Positions 15,623-24,342 of a DNA stretch of 24,360 nt are shown piece by piece (position 1 is the stretch's first letter; each line of letters opens with the position of its first letter). The stretch comes from Rhodocyclaceae bacterium (GTDB lineage Bacteria; Pseudomonadota; Gammaproteobacteria; Burkholderiales; Rhodocyclaceae), in the NCBI GenBank assembly GCA_013821865.1, contig PNJM01000005.1:1-24360 (forward strand), given 5' to 3'. The notes under the pieces were generated by a model. It made no database searches. It saw only the letters and a program-made list of their open reading frames with translations, and was not told the DNA's origin. The position numbers and the translations under genes were made by a program.

Positions 15623-15638
15623 CGTGATGCTCGTCACA
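15623..15638. promoter_or_regulatory. CRP/FNR-family-like binding site A
   Basis: CGTGA-TGCTCG-TCACA differs from the CRP consensus TGTGA-N6-TCACA at one of ten half-site positions. It is 42 bp, centre to centre, from site B. Confidence 0.6.
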
Positions 15639-15664
15639 CATGATCTTTGCATTTTTCCGGGAGA

Positions 15665-15680
15665 CGTGACTGTTTTCACG
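15665..15680. promoter_or_regulatory. CRP/FNR-family-like binding site B
   Basis: CGTGA-CTGTTT-TCACG is a perfect inverted repeat and differs from the CRP consensus only at the two outermost bases. It lies about 120 bp upstream of the diguanylate cyclase start codon. Confidence 0.6.
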
Positions 15681-15700
15681 GTGCCCAGACTGCGCGTCCG

Positions 15701-15716
15701 GTAGCATCGTTGCTAC
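15701..15716. promoter_or_regulatory. Perfect inverted repeat ahead of the diguanylate cyclase
   Basis: GTAGCA-TCGT-TGCTAC has 6-bp perfect arms. It overlaps the proposed -10 region, so it could be an operator or a leader hairpin. No U-run follows, which argues against a terminator. Confidence 0.35.
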
Positions 15717-15799
15717 TTAAAGAAAGAAGGCGGGAATTGGCGCAGGATGGGAACAGGGGCGCCTGAGCTGCGCACAGCGCAGTCTCACCGGAGCGGGCC

Positions 15800-17812
15800 A
15801 TGAGCCGAAACGGCAAGACGGCCGGCCGGGAGTTTCTCGGCCAAGCAGAGGAGAAATCGTTGTCGCGAGCGGAAGAACTGGATCCATGGCAGTCGGGCGC
15901 ACACGCCGCGAGCAGCGCGGAACGCGTGCGGCTGCTCTATGCCCTTTCGCACATTTCGGTCGTGGCCAATCTCGCCGCCGTCATCCTGATAACCGTCTGG
16001 CTGTGGCCTTTTGCCCACCGCGGAATGCTTCTGGCATGGCTGGTTCTCATGGCGGTGAACGTCGCGCTCCTGGGCTTGTTCCCCCTGCGCTACCGCGCCG
16101 CCCCCCACCGCGCCGCCGATGCGCTGCGCTGGGAACGCTACTTCACGTTAATCACCGGTTTCAGCGGTCTTGTCTGGGGGATGGCCGTTTGGATGCTTGT
16201 TCCCATGTCGGGCGAGTTTCCGCGGCTGTTCGTCATCCTGACGCTATGCACGGTGTGTCTCGGCGCCACAGGCGTTCTGTCGCCCTCGCGATGGGCCTAC
16301 TACAGCTTCATGGCGCCGCTGGTGATCCCCGCGGCCTTCTTCCTGCTGTTCGGCCAGACCGACAGCATTTCCGCAGCCGGCTGGGGAGTGCTCATCTATA
16401 TCGCGTTGCTCGTCAGCGTGCATGATCTGCTCAACCGCAATCTCGAAACCACCATCACCAAGCGCTTCGAGAGCGAAGCCCTGGCGATGGAGCAGAACGT
16501 CATTTTCGACTCCGCCGCCGAGGCAATCGGGCTGATCAGGCCCAACTACCTGGCCAAGTGCAACCGGCAATGGTGCGCACTGTTCGGCTGCACCATGGAG
16601 GAGGCCATGGGCAAGCCGGCCTGGGCATGGTGGCCCAGTTACGAGTACTGGGGCGAGTTCGCCAGGGCATGCCTGCCGATCATCAGCCAGGGCAAGGCCT
16701 ATAGCGCTGTCGTCCAGTTGCGGCGCATGAGCGGCGATCTGTTCTGGGCCGAAGTGAGCGGCATGGCGCTCGACCCCGCCAACCTCGATCTCGGCGTCGT
16801 CTGGATGGGCACCGACATCTCGCACCGTCTGCGCACGGAGTCGGAGCTCAGGGCCAGCGAGCAGCGCTTCCGCGATCTCGTCTCGCTATCCACCGACTGG
16901 TATTGGGAGCAGGACGACCGGTTCCGCTTCACGCGCATTTCCGGCACGGTCCTGGAGCGCATCGGCGCCAATACGGAGGCAGCCTTGGGCAAATCGCGCT
17001 GGGAGATCCCCGGCATCGAGGGGGTGACACCCGAACAGTGGCGCGACCACCGCGAGACCCTGGAAGCCCACCTGCCTTTCCGCGATTTTGTTTACGAAGC
17101 TCACCTGGCCAGTGGAGACAAGCGCTGGTTCTCCATCAGCGGCAACCCCGCCTACGACGAGAATGGGGATTTCGCCGGCTACCATGGCGTCGGCACCGAC
17201 ATCACGGAACGCATCGTCGCCGCCGAGCAGTTCCGCCACCTCGCCCATCACGACACGCTGACAGGCCTGCCCAATCGCCGCCTGCTGACCGACCGTCTGG
17301 AGCAGGCACTGGCACTGGCCAAGCGCTCCGGCCATCATGTCGGCCTGATGCTGCTCGACCTGGACGATTTCAAGATCATCAACGACTCGCTCGGCCACTC
17401 GGCCGGCGACATGGTGCTGTGTGCCACCGCGCAGCGCCTGCGCGGCACGGTGCGCGAAGTCGACACCGTGGCACGCCTGGGCGGCGACGAATTCGTCATC
17501 CTGCTGCCGGAAATGACGCAGATCGGCGACGCAACGCGGGTCGCGGAAAAGGTGATCAAGGCCGTGCGCGAACCTGTGGAGGTCGGAGACCGGCAGTACT
17601 TGCTCGGCGTCTCGATCGGAATCGCGGTATTCCCGGACAATGCGGCGAATGCGGAAGGCCTGCTGCAGCAGGCCGACATTGCGATGTACGAGGCGAAGCG
17701 GGTGGGCGGCTCGGGATTCCGCTTCGCCCCGGCACCCAACGCGCGGCAGGCAAACGGCTCAGCGCATTCCCAAACTGCCCGGCAGAGAATGGACAAAGAA
17801 CCTAGACATTGA
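15800..17812 (+). CDS. Membrane diguanylate cyclase with two PAS domains
   Basis: Predicted to make cyclic di-GMP from two GTP. The 670 residues start with a soluble lead (1-42), then an integral-membrane sensor of about five to six segments (45-207) of no family I can name. Two PAS-like domains follow (about 228-345 and 352-475); each ends in a PAS/PAC motif, MGTDISHRL and VGTDITERI. The GGDEF domain (about 477-645) is intact: [13 protein letters not shown] (484-496), [15 protein letters not shown] (519-533) and the active site GGDEF (561-565). An RxxD inhibitory site REVD (552-555) sits five residues before it, so product feedback is expected. There is no EAL domain. The ATG at 15800 has GGAG seven bases upstream. 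Its stop overlaps the convergent ychF end by 11 bp. Confidence 0.93.
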   Translation: MSRNGKTAGREFLGQAEEKSLSRAEELDPWQSGAHAASSAERVRLLYALSHISVVANLAAVILITVWLWPFAHRGMLLAWLVLMAVNVALLGLFPLRYRAAPHRAADALRWERYFTLITGFSGLVWGMAVWMLVPMSGEFPRLFVILTLCTVCLGATGVLSPSRWAYYSFMAPLVIPAAFFLLFGQTDSISAAGWGVLIYIALLVSVHDLLNRNLETTITKRFESEALAMEQNVIFDSAAEAIGLIRPNYLAKCNRQWCALFGCTMEEAMGKPAWAWWPSYEYWGEFARACLPIISQGKAYSAVVQLRRMSGDLFWAEVSGMALDPANLDLGVVWMGTDISHRLRTESELRASEQRFRDLVSLSTDWYWEQDDRFRFTRISGTVLERIGANTEAALGKSRWEIPGIEGVTPEQWRDHRETLEAHLPFRDFVYEAHLASGDKRWFSISGNPAYDENGDFAGYHGVGTDITERIVAAEQFRHLAHHDTLTGLPNRRLLTDRLEQALALAKRSGHHVGLMLLDLDDFKIINDSLGHSAGDMVLCATAQRLRGTVREVDTVARLGGDEFVILLPEMTQIGDATRVAEKVIKAVREPVEVGDRQYLLGVSIGIAVFPDNAANAEGLLQQADIAMYEAKRVGGSGFRFAPAPNARQANGSAHSQTARQRMDKEPRH

Positions 17813-18893
17813 AGCGGAAGTGCATGACATCCCCGTCATGCACAACGTAGTCCTTCCCTTCCAGCCGCATTTTTCCGGCCTCTTTCGCTCCCTGCTCGCC
17901 CTTGCAGGCGATGAAATCGTTGAACGAGATCACTTCGGCGCGAATGAAGCCGTGCTCGAAGTCGGTATGGATGACGCCGGCCGCCTGGGGAGCCGTATCG
18001 CCGGCGTGGATGGTCCAGGCCCGCACCTCCTTCACGCCCGCGGTGAAATAGGTCTGCAACCCGAGCAGCTGATAGCCGGCGCGGATCAGGCGATTCAGCC
18101 CCGGCTCCTCCTGCCCGATATCGGCCAGGAACACCTGCTTGTCCTCGTCGGCGAGGTCGGCGATCTCCGCTTCGAGTGCGGCGCAGAAAGCCACCACCGG
18201 CGCCTTTTCCCGCGCCGCATGCTCCTCCACCGCCGCCAGCAGCGGATTGTCGTGAAACCCCTTCTCGTCGACGTTGGCGGCATACAGCGTCGGCTTGGCC
18301 GTGATGAGGCAGAACGGCCTCAGATTCGTCCATTCTTCCTTTGAAAGATCGAGCGAGCGCACCGGCCGCGCTTCGTTCAGCGCCGCCACGCACTTGTCAA
18401 GCGCGGCGACCAGCAGCTTGGCTTCCTTGTCCCCGGCCTGGGCAGGCTTTCTGTAGCGGGCCAGCGCCTTGTCCACCGTGGCGAGATCCGCCAGCGCCAG
18501 TTCGGTTTCGATTGTCTCGATATCCGAGAGCGGATTGACGCTCCCGGTGACATGCACAATGTTGTCGTTGTGAAAGCAGCGCACGACATGCACGACGGCG
18601 TCGGTCTCGCGGATGTTGGCGAGGAACTGGTTGCCCAATCCTTCTCCCTTGCTCGCACCGGCAACCAGGCCGGCGATATCCACGAACTCCACCGCGGCCG
18701 GCAGCACGCGCTGCGGCTTGACGATTTCCGCCAGCTGCGCCAGGCGCGGATCGGGCACCTCGACAATACCGACGTTGGGCTCGATGGTGCAGAAGGGATA
18801 GTTTTCCGCCGCGATGCCCGATTTGGTCAGCGCGTTGAATAGGGTCGACTTGCCGACGTTGGGCAGGCCGACGATGCCGCATTTGAGGCTCAT
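17802..18893 (-). CDS. ychF: Redox-regulated ribosome-binding ATPase YchF
   Basis: An Obg-family P-loop protein that hydrolyses ATP rather than GTP and binds ribosomes. The 363 residues show G1 GLPNVGKST (9-17), the G2 region [12 protein letters not shown] (31-42) and G3 [17 protein letters not shown] (72-88). The altered G4 sequence NVDE (in YAANVDEKG) is the NxxE form that explains ATP specificity. A coiled-coil insertion follows, and a C-terminal TGS domain ends with the family-typical MHFRFNV. The length is standard. The ATG at 18893 overlaps the pth stop by 4 nt (ATGA). pth-ychF is a widely conserved gene pair. It ends convergently with the diguanylate cyclase, the two sharing 11 bp. Confidence 0.97.
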   Translation of the reverse strand: MSLKCGIVGLPNVGKSTLFNALTKSGIAAENYPFCTIEPNVGIVEVPDPRLAQLAEIVKPQRVLPAAVEFVDIAGLVAGASKGEGLGNQFLANIRETDAVVHVVRCFHNDNIVHVTGSVNPLSDIETIETELALADLATVDKALARYRKPAQAGDKEAKLLVAALDKCVAALNEARPVRSLDLSKEEWTNLRPFCLITAKPTLYAANVDEKGFHDNPLLAAVEEHAAREKAPVVAFCAALEAEIADLADEDKQVFLADIGQEEPGLNRLIRAGYQLLGLQTYFTAGVKEVRAWTIHAGDTAPQAAGVIHTDFEHGFIRAEVISFNDFIACKGEQGAKEAGKMRLEGKDYVVHDGDVMHFRFNV

Positions 18894-19492
18894 GGATTTC
18901 CTTTGTTGTTCACCGCCGGGGCGACAGGCCGCACATTCAGCCTCTGCATGGCCGCGGGATAGTCGCCGCCCGCCAAAGCAGGCCAGGCATCGAGTGCGCG
19001 CTCCAGCGCCGCATCGATCGATTCGCGCTCCTCGACGCGAGGCCGCTTGAGAACATAGTCCACGACTTCATTGCGGTCGCCCGGGTGACCGATGCCGATG
19101 CGCAGGCGCCAGAAATCCTGCGTGCCGAGATGGGAGGCGATGTCCTTGAGGCCATTGTGGCCGCTTAAGCCCCCACCGAACTTGAGCCGCAGCGCGCCGG
19201 GCGCCAGGTCCAGTTCGTCGTGCAGAACAAGCATCTCGGCCGGGGAAATACGATGGAAGCGCGCCAGCGCGGCCACTGCCTGACCGGAACGATTCATGAA
19301 GGTCTGCGGCAACAGCAGCCAAGCCTGGTCGCGCGTGCGGCCGGCCAGGCCGTGAAAGCGCGATTCACGCTTGAGATCGGCACCGAGTTTCGCAGCCAGG
19401 CGCTCACAAAGCCAGAATCCGGCATTGTGCCGGGTTTCGGCGTATTCCGGGCCAGGGTTGCCCAGGCCGACGATGAGGCGCGGAGCAGCCAC
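18890..19492 (-). CDS. pth: Peptidyl-tRNA hydrolase
   Basis: Releases tRNA from peptidyl-tRNAs dropped by the ribosome, an essential recycling step in the cytoplasm. The 200 residues contain [19 protein letters not shown] (9-27) with the substrate-binding Asn12 and catalytic His22. The block TFMNRSG (64-70), the HDELDL motif (91-96) with the active-site aspartate, and [13 protein letters not shown] (106-118) complete the signature. The start is GTG at 19492; no strong Shine-Dalgarno is visible, but the N-terminus [17 protein letters not shown] is family-typical. It follows rplY by 47 nt, a spacer that contains the GC-rich hairpin GCGGCGGC-ACG-GCCGCCGC (19513-19531). Confidence 0.96.
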   Translation of the reverse strand: MAAPRLIVGLGNPGPEYAETRHNAGFWLCERLAAKLGADLKRESRFHGLAGRTRDQAWLLLPQTFMNRSGQAVAALARFHRISPAEMLVLHDELDLAPGALRLKFGGGLSGHNGLKDIASHLGTQDFWRLRIGIGHPGDRNEVVDYVLKRPRVEERESIDAALERALDAWPALAGGDYPAAMQRLNVRPVAPAVNNKGNP

Positions 19493-19512
19493 GCGTCAGA
19501 ATGAGGCTCGCG

Positions 19513-19531
19513 GCGGCGGCACGGCCGCCGC
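19513..19531 (-). other. GC-rich hairpin in the rplY-pth spacer
   Basis: An 8-bp perfect stem (GCGGCGGC / GCCGCCGC) with a 3-nt loop. No U-run follows on the transcribed strand, so it is more likely a processing or pausing structure than a terminator. Confidence 0.35.
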
Positions 19532-19539
19532 GAAGGCCG

Positions 19540-20226
19540 CTACTTCTTCTCGGGCTGCTTGGCCGCAACGGCGACGCCGGCGGCAGGCGCGGCCGCGGCT
19601 GCCGAAGCGGCAGCTGCCGCCGCCGCTTCGTCGGCAACTGCCAGCTCGTCGGCAGTGGTGCCGCGCGGCACGACGATGGTTGCCACCACGGGATTCTCGC
19701 CCTTGTGCAGCAGCGGCTCGACCCCCTTCGGCAGACTGAGTTCCTTGACGTGGACCGAATGGCCGACGCTGACATCCTTCATGTCGACCTCGATGAATTC
19801 GGGCAGGTCGGCAGGCAGGCAAGACACTTCCAGCTCGGTCAGCACATGGCTGACGATGCCGCCCTGCAGCTTGACGCCCGGGGCGATATCGGCGTTCACG
19901 AAGTGCAGCGGCACTTTCATGTGGATCTTCCGGTCGGCGGCCACGCGCTGGAAGTCCACGTGCAGCACCTGCGGCTTGTAGGCGTGCATCTGCACGTCGC
20001 GCAGCAGCACCTGCAGCTTCTGGCCGTCCAGGTTCATGCCCAGGATGGATGCATGGAAAGCCTCCTGCTTGAGGCTGTGGAAGAGTTGGTTGTGATCAAC
20101 CTCGATCGGCTGTGCCGTCTGGTCGCCGCCGTAAAGGATTGCGGGCACCTTGCCCGCGCGACGCAGGCGGCGGCTCGCTCCGGTGCCCTGCAGTACGCGC
20201 TTGTTTGCGCTGAACTCGATCTTCAT
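19540..20226 (-). CDS. rplY: 50S ribosomal protein L25/general stress protein Ctc
   Basis: Binds 5S rRNA in the large ribosomal subunit. This is the two-domain Ctc form (228 residues) rather than the short E. coli L25. The 5S-binding domain (about 1-92) includes [25 protein letters not shown], and the C-terminal TL5-like domain follows (about 93-190). The last 40 residues are an alanine-rich low-complexity tail ([20 protein letters not shown]) ending in KQPEKK, common in betaproteobacterial L25. The ATG at 20226 has a clear Shine-Dalgarno (GGAG); the longer frame adds 30 residues unlike L25. It lies between prs and pth, the usual order. Confidence 0.96.
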   Translation of the reverse strand: MKIEFSANKRVLQGTGASRRLRRAGKVPAILYGGDQTAQPIEVDHNQLFHSLKQEAFHASILGMNLDGQKLQVLLRDVQMHAYKPQVLHVDFQRVAADRKIHMKVPLHFVNADIAPGVKLQGGIVSHVLTELEVSCLPADLPEFIEVDMKDVSVGHSVHVKELSLPKGVEPLLHKGENPVVATIVVPRGTTADELAVADEAAAAAAASAAAAAPAAGVAVAAKQPEKK

Positions 20227-20312
20227 TTCACTTGCTCCAGAAAAAATCCCGCCCGCGACCAGGCAGGATTGGTTAACGCCGCGCAACCCGTATCGGATTG
20301 TGCGGCAAGAAA

Positions 20313-21263
20313 TCATTCCATGAACAACGAGCTGACCGATTCCTCGTTGCTGATGCGCAGCATCGTCTCGGCCAGCAGTTCGGCGATGGAGATCTGGCGG
20401 ATGCGCGGACAGGCGCGCGCATCATCGCGCAGCGGAATGGTGTCCGTGACCACCAGTTCGTCCAGCACCGAGTCCGCCACGCGCTCCACGGCATTGCCGG
20501 ACAGCACGGGATGCGTACAGTAGGCCACCACCTTGGCCGCGCCGTGGTCCTTGAGCGCCTGCGCCGCCTTGCACAGGGTGCCGGCGGTATCGACCATGTC
20601 GTCCATGATGACGCAGGTGCGCCCCTCCACTTCGCCGATGATGTTCATCACCTCTGAAACATTGGCCTTCGGCCGCCGCTTGTCGATGATGGCAAGGTCC
20701 GATTCCAGCCTCTTGGCCAGGGCGCGGGCGCGCACCACGCCCCCGACGTCGGGTGACACCACCAGGAGGTCCTTGTGCTGGTGCTTCCACACGTCGCCCA
20801 GCAGGATCGGCGCGGCGTAGACGTTGTCCACCGGGATGTCGAAGAAGCCCTGGATCTGATCCGCGTGCAGATCCACCGTCAGTACGCGATCGACTCCGGC
20901 GGCCTGCAGCATGTTCGCCACCACCTTGGCCGAAATCGCCACGCGCGCCGAGCGCGGCCGGCGATCCTGGCGCGAATAGCCCATGTAGGGGATCGCCGCC
21001 GTGATGCGCATCGCCGAGGAGCGCTTCAGCGCGTCAGCCATGATGAGCAGTTCCATCAGGTTGTCATTGGTTGGCGCGCAGGTCGACTGCAGGATGAAGC
21101 AGTCCTTGCCGCGCACGTTCTCCAGAATCTCCACGCTAACCTCGCCGTCGGAGAAGCGGCCGACCGCAGCGCGGCCAAGCGAGATGTTGAGGCGCCTGAC
21201 GACGTCGGCTGCGAGCTTGGGGTTGGCGTTCCCCGTGAATACCATCAGGCTGTCGTAGGCCAT
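20313..21263 (-). CDS. prs: Ribose-phosphate pyrophosphokinase (PRPP synthetase)
   Basis: Makes phosphoribosyl pyrophosphate from ribose 5-phosphate and ATP, feeding nucleotide, histidine, tryptophan and NAD synthesis. The 316 residues carry the flexible/ATP loop [12 protein letters not shown] (91-102), the divalent-metal motif [12 protein letters not shown] (130-141) and the PRPP-binding motif [13 protein letters not shown] (218-230). The ATG at 21263 gives the standard N-terminus ([16 protein letters not shown]) and length. The open frame continues upstream, but only through the tRNA-Gln gene, so the longer version is rejected. A strong hairpin ends 34 nt before the start codon. Confidence 0.97.
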   Translation of the reverse strand: MAYDSLMVFTGNANPKLAADVVRRLNISLGRAAVGRFSDGEVSVEILENVRGKDCFILQSTCAPTNDNLMELLIMADALKRSSAMRITAAIPYMGYSRQDRRPRSARVAISAKVVANMLQAAGVDRVLTVDLHADQIQGFFDIPVDNVYAAPILLGDVWKHQHKDLLVVSPDVGGVVRARALAKRLESDLAIIDKRRPKANVSEVMNIIGEVEGRTCVIMDDMVDTAGTLCKAAQALKDHGAAKVVAYCTHPVLSGNAVERVADSVLDELVVTDTIPLRDDARACPRIRQISIAELLAETMLRISNEESVSSLFME

Positions 21264-21297
21264 GAGCGCCTCTCGGGCATGACTCTTGGAAACAATT

Positions 21298-21326
21298 CGG
21301 GCAGGTGAACAACCATCACCTGCCCG
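21298..21326 (-). terminator. Strong hairpin between tRNA-Gln and prs
   Basis: An 11-bp perfect stem (CGGGCAGGTGA / TCACCTGCCCG) encloses a 7-nt loop, starting 5 nt beyond the tRNA 3' end. The following minus-strand sequence AATTGTTTCC is only moderately U-rich. It may be a terminator, a processing stem or a prs leader structure. Confidence 0.6.
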
Positions 21327-21331
21327 GGATT

Positions 21332-21408
21332 TGGCTGGGGAGGAAGGATTCGAACCTTCGCATGCCGGAATCAAAATCCGGTGCCTTAACCAGCTTGGCG
21401 ACTCCCCA
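21332..21408 (-). tRNA. tRNA-Gln (anticodon TTG)
   Basis: 77 nt including an encoded CCA. The acceptor stem TGGGGAG / CTCCCCA carries the U1-A72 pair typical of tRNA-Gln. The anticodon arm CCGGA-TTTTGAT-TCCGG gives anticodon TTG (reads CAA/CAG). The T arm contains GGTTCGAATCC. The 5' end lies 13 nt after the ispE stop codon, so it is probably released from a longer transcript by RNase P. Confidence 0.97.
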
Positions 21409-21421
21409 AGTGTTCTTTCGT

Positions 21422-22309
21422 TCAATCAGCGAGAGCGTGGAGAGGGTGCTCGTCGATGCCGCGCGCGACCCAACCCTGCATGCCTTCCGGAATCCGCACC
21501 AGCACGGCGCGCGCTTCCTGTTCCGTGGCAAACGCGGCAAAAACGCAGCCCCCGGATCCGGTCATGCGCGCATCGGCAAACTGCCCGAGCCATCCGATCG
21601 CCCGCGCCACCTCGGGGTAGCGCCTGCACACCACGGATTCGAGGTCATTATGGCCAAATGCCTTGACAGGCGGCGGTTCCCCGCCCGGCCCTTTTCCGGC
21701 CCAACCCGCTGAAAAGTCCGCTATTTTGAGGGCTTTCGTATTTCGTGTCAAATCCGGCGCGGCGAAAATCTCCTGTGTCGGCACGCTTGCCCGAGGCACC
21801 AGGACCAGGTACCAGGCCGGCGGCAAATCCACCCCACGAAGCGCCTCGCCAACGCCTTCCGCGAAGGCACTGCGGCCGAAAATGAAGAAGGGCACGTCGG
21901 CTCCGAGCTTAAGGCCCAGCTCCTGCAAGCGCCGGCGCGGCCAGTTCATCCCCCACAGGCGGTTGAGCGCCAGCAGCACGGTCGCCGCGTCGGAACTGCC
22001 GCCGCCCAGCCCGCCGCCCATGGGCAGGCGTTTTTCCAGCGTGATCCCGGCACCCATGGCGCAACCGGACTCGCGCTGCAAAAGGAGGGCGGCGCGCACC
22101 GTCAGATCGCCGTCCTCGGCCACGCCGGGCAGCGGATTCGTGCGCACGATGCGCCCGTCGGAGCGCGGCGCGAAGCGCAGCGTGTCGCCATGGTCGAGCA
22201 GGCGGAACACCGTCTGCAGCAGATGGTAGCCGTCGGCACGGCGGCCGACGACGTGCAGGAAAAGATTGAGCTTGGCCGGCGCCGGATAGTCCTGGTTCCA
22301 GCCGCTCAT
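21422..22309 (-). CDS. ispE: 4-diphosphocytidyl-2-C-methyl-D-erythritol kinase
   Basis: A GHMP-family kinase that phosphorylates CDP-methylerythritol in the MEP pathway to isopentenyl diphosphate. The 295 residues show the N-terminal [21 protein letters not shown] (9-29, with Lys13), the ATP-binding motif [14 protein letters not shown] (96-109) and the LGADVPFF motif with Asp138 (135-142). The C-terminal GHMP motif [12 protein letters not shown] also matches. The ATG at 22309 overlaps the lolB stop by 4 nt (ATGA). The lolB-ispE-tRNA-Gln-prs order is widespread in beta- and gammaproteobacteria. Confidence 0.97.
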   Translation of the reverse strand: MSGWNQDYPAPAKLNLFLHVVGRRADGYHLLQTVFRLLDHGDTLRFAPRSDGRIVRTNPLPGVAEDGDLTVRAALLLQRESGCAMGAGITLEKRLPMGGGLGGGSSDAATVLLALNRLWGMNWPRRRLQELGLKLGADVPFFIFGRSAFAEGVGEALRGVDLPPAWYLVLVPRASVPTQEIFAAPDLTRNTKALKIADFSAGWAGKGPGGEPPPVKAFGHNDLESVVCRRYPEVARAIGWLGQFADARMTGSGGCVFAAFATEQEARAVLVRIPEGMQGWVARGIDEHPLHALAD

Positions 22310-22878
22310 TTGAGCAGGTTCCAGGAATCGATTTTCAGGCGCAGCTCGACATCCTCGCGCTGCGCGCGCAGCAGAACCGGCAGGGCGTCGGGCGCCTCGC
22401 CCTCGTAGCCGAGATATTCGATGGTCCAGCCCCGTTCCGTCAGGCCGGCCGGCCGGCCGGCCGCATCGAGCAGCACCGCGCCGCCGAAGGCCGAACGGCC
22501 GAGCACCCAGCGCGACATGCCGGACACCGGCAGCGACGCGCCGAACACCTGTCCGCTCAGGGCATCCAGATCCGGCGCTTCGAAGCGCTTCTGCTCGGCC
22601 GTTTCCAGCACGGCGCCGGAAGCATTCGCCGAGAGGCGCGCGAGGCCCTGTCCAAGCGGGCCGCTGACGACAATCTCGTCCGCCGTGGCGCGGTGCTGCC
22701 AGTCGATGTGCGCGGAGAAATTCTCGCCGCCGCGACGCACGGCGATGCGGCCCTCAAGCTGGAAGGATTCGATGGCCTCCCTCTGCGGACGCGCCAGCGG
22801 TTCGGCCCGTTCGCCGCCCGGAGCGGCGCAACCGGCAAGCAGCGCAACGAATGCCGCCGTAAATCCCGCCCGGAACAT
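22306..22878 (-). CDS. lolB: Outer-membrane lipoprotein insertion protein LolB
   Basis: Receives lipoproteins from periplasmic LolA and inserts them into the outer membrane. The 190 residues start with a short signal peptide and lipobox LAGC (14-17; lipidated Cys17). The mature LolB fold includes SFQLEGRIAVRRGGENFSAHIDWQH and the C-terminal GWTIEYLGYEGEAPDALP and LRLKIDSWNLL. The ATG at 22878 is preferred because it puts the signal peptide at the N-terminus and shares one base with the TPR-gene stop (TGATG). The coding region contains a (GGCC)5 run at 22443-22462. Confidence 0.94.
   Translation of the reverse strand: MFRAGFTAAFVALLAGCAAPGGERAEPLARPQREAIESFQLEGRIAVRRGGENFSAHIDWQHRATADEIVVSGPLGQGLARLSANASGAVLETAEQKRFEAPDLDALSGQVFGASLPVSGMSRWVLGRSAFGGAVLLDAAGRPAGLTERGWTIEYLGYEGEAPDALPVLLRAQREDVELRLKIDSWNLLK
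22443..22462. repeat. Tetranucleotide repeat (GGCC)5 inside lolB
   Basis: Five perfect tandem GGCC units, each also a GGCC methylase/HaeIII-type site. They encode part of AAGRPAGL in LolB. Slippage by one unit would shift the frame. Confidence 0.8.
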
Positions 22879-24342
22879 CAGTGATCGAGACGCTTGATGA
22901 CCTCGGCCAGCGCCTCGTTGCCAGGATGGGCCTTGGCCGCATCGCGCCAGGTCTTCTTCGCCTCGTCGCGCCGGCCCAGCATCCACAGCACTTCGCCCAG
23001 GTGCGCGGCGATCTCCGGATCAGGGCGAATGGAGAAGGCTCGCTGGAGCTGGCTCAGCGCCCCGGCGTTGTCGCCCATGCGGAAGAGCACCCAGCCCAGG
23101 CTGTCGATGATGAACGGGTCGTCCGGCGCCAGTTGCAGGGCCTTGACGATGAGCTGATGCGCCTCCGGCAGGCGCTCGTTGCGCTCGGCGAAGGAGTAGC
23201 CCAGCGCGTTGTAGGCATGGGCGTGCTCGGGCTTCAGCCGGATCACCTTGCGCAGGTTGGCCTCCAGCACATCCACGCGGCCGAGCTTCTCGGCGAGCAG
23301 CGCCATCTCGTAGAGCAATTCGGTCTGCTCGGGCTGGGCGGCAAGGCTGCCCTCAAGAAGTTCGAAGGCCTCGCGCGGCTTGCCCGCATCGCGCAGCAAC
23401 TGCGCTTCCGCCAGCAGCAACTGGATGCGTTCCTCGCTGCCCGATGCCGGCGCCTGGCGCAGGTGCCGGCGCGCCTCGTCGAGCTTGCCCTGCTTGCCGA
23501 GCACGTGGGCGATGCGAATCTGCGCCGCCATGTACTGCTCGCCCGGTGCCACCTGCGCATACCAGCCCAAAGCCTCGTCCGGGCGCTTGCGCTCCTCGGC
23601 GATCTGGCCGAGATAGAGGCGCACCGTATTGGCTTCGGCGAAATCGCGGCCGAGCAGCTTGCGGAAGTTTTCCTCTGCCACGCCGTGCTCCTGCAGCTGC
23701 ATCGACAGGATGGCGACGGCGTAAATGACATCCGTGTTGTCCGGGAAGTCGCCGAGCAGGCGCTGGAACTCGGCGCGCGCCTCCTGGAACTTGCGCTCGC
23801 CGACCAGCCCGCGCGCATACTGCAGGCGCACTTCGCGCGCCTGGGGATGGGCGGCAAGATAGCGGCGCAACGTTTCCAGCGCCTTCTCGGCCGACTCGGG
23901 ACGCTGCAGCTGGGCCTTGAGCATGACTGCGGGGTCCCAGTCCGGGCGCAGGGCGAGCGCCTTGTCGATCTCTTCGACACCGTGCGCCCAGGCACCGGCG
24001 TTCTGTGCCGCCTGAGCGCGCGCGAAGTGCGCCTCGGCCAGGCCGATGTAGGGCACCGTCAGCTGCTCGATCAGCAGCATTACCGCCGTCTTGTCCGGAT
24101 GGCGGGCGAAGACCCGGTTCAGGCGCAGCAGGCCGTCGCCGAGGCTCTCGCCCTCCTGGGCGAGCAGCTTGGCGACATGCGGCTGCAGCTCATCGAGGCG
24201 GTTGGCGCTGACCAGCAGGCCGGCCAGCATCTGTCGCGCCTGCGGCGACTCGGGATCCGCCTCAACCCAGAGCCTTCCCGCCTGCAGCGCCGCGTCGAGG
24301 TCGCGGCCGTGCAGCGCGATCTCGGCGGCGCGCCGGGCGATG
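22878..24342 (-). CDS. TPR-repeat protein (5' end missing at the contig end)
   Basis: At least 487 genuine residues made of tetratricopeptide-type helical repeats. Recognisable units include ALETLRRYLAAHPQAREVRLQYA, EARAEFQRLLGDFPDNTDVIYAVA and AHAYNALGYSFAERNERLPEAHQLIVKALQLAPDDPFIIDSLGWVLFRMGDNAGALSQLQRA (quoted in part elsewhere as separate repeats). Proteins of this type lie upstream of lolB in many betaproteobacteria; the exact role is unknown, and a periplasmic or outer-membrane scaffold is plausible. No signal peptide can be seen because the N-terminus is lost. The apparent start MCSSDL is not genomic: it is the translation of sequencing-adapter bases at 24343-24360. The stop shares one base with the lolB start. 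Confidence 0.88.

Larger units (their letters stand above)
15575..15799. promoter_or_regulatory. Divergent intergenic region between gluQ and the diguanylate cyclase
   Basis: A 225-bp gene-free region. It holds two CRP-like palindromes (15623-15638 and 15665-15680), a perfect small inverted repeat (15701-15716) and a Shine-Dalgarno (GGAG near 15788) for the plus-strand gene. A TAGCAT box at 15702-15707 could be a -10. If so, the second palindrome would be centred at -41.5, the position of a class II CRP-activated promoter. Confidence 0.5.

Noticed and set aside
21264..21425. N-terminal extension of prs through the tRNA-Gln region
   Set aside because: The added 54 residues are a translation of the tRNA gene and hairpin; the standard Prs N-terminus starts at 21263.
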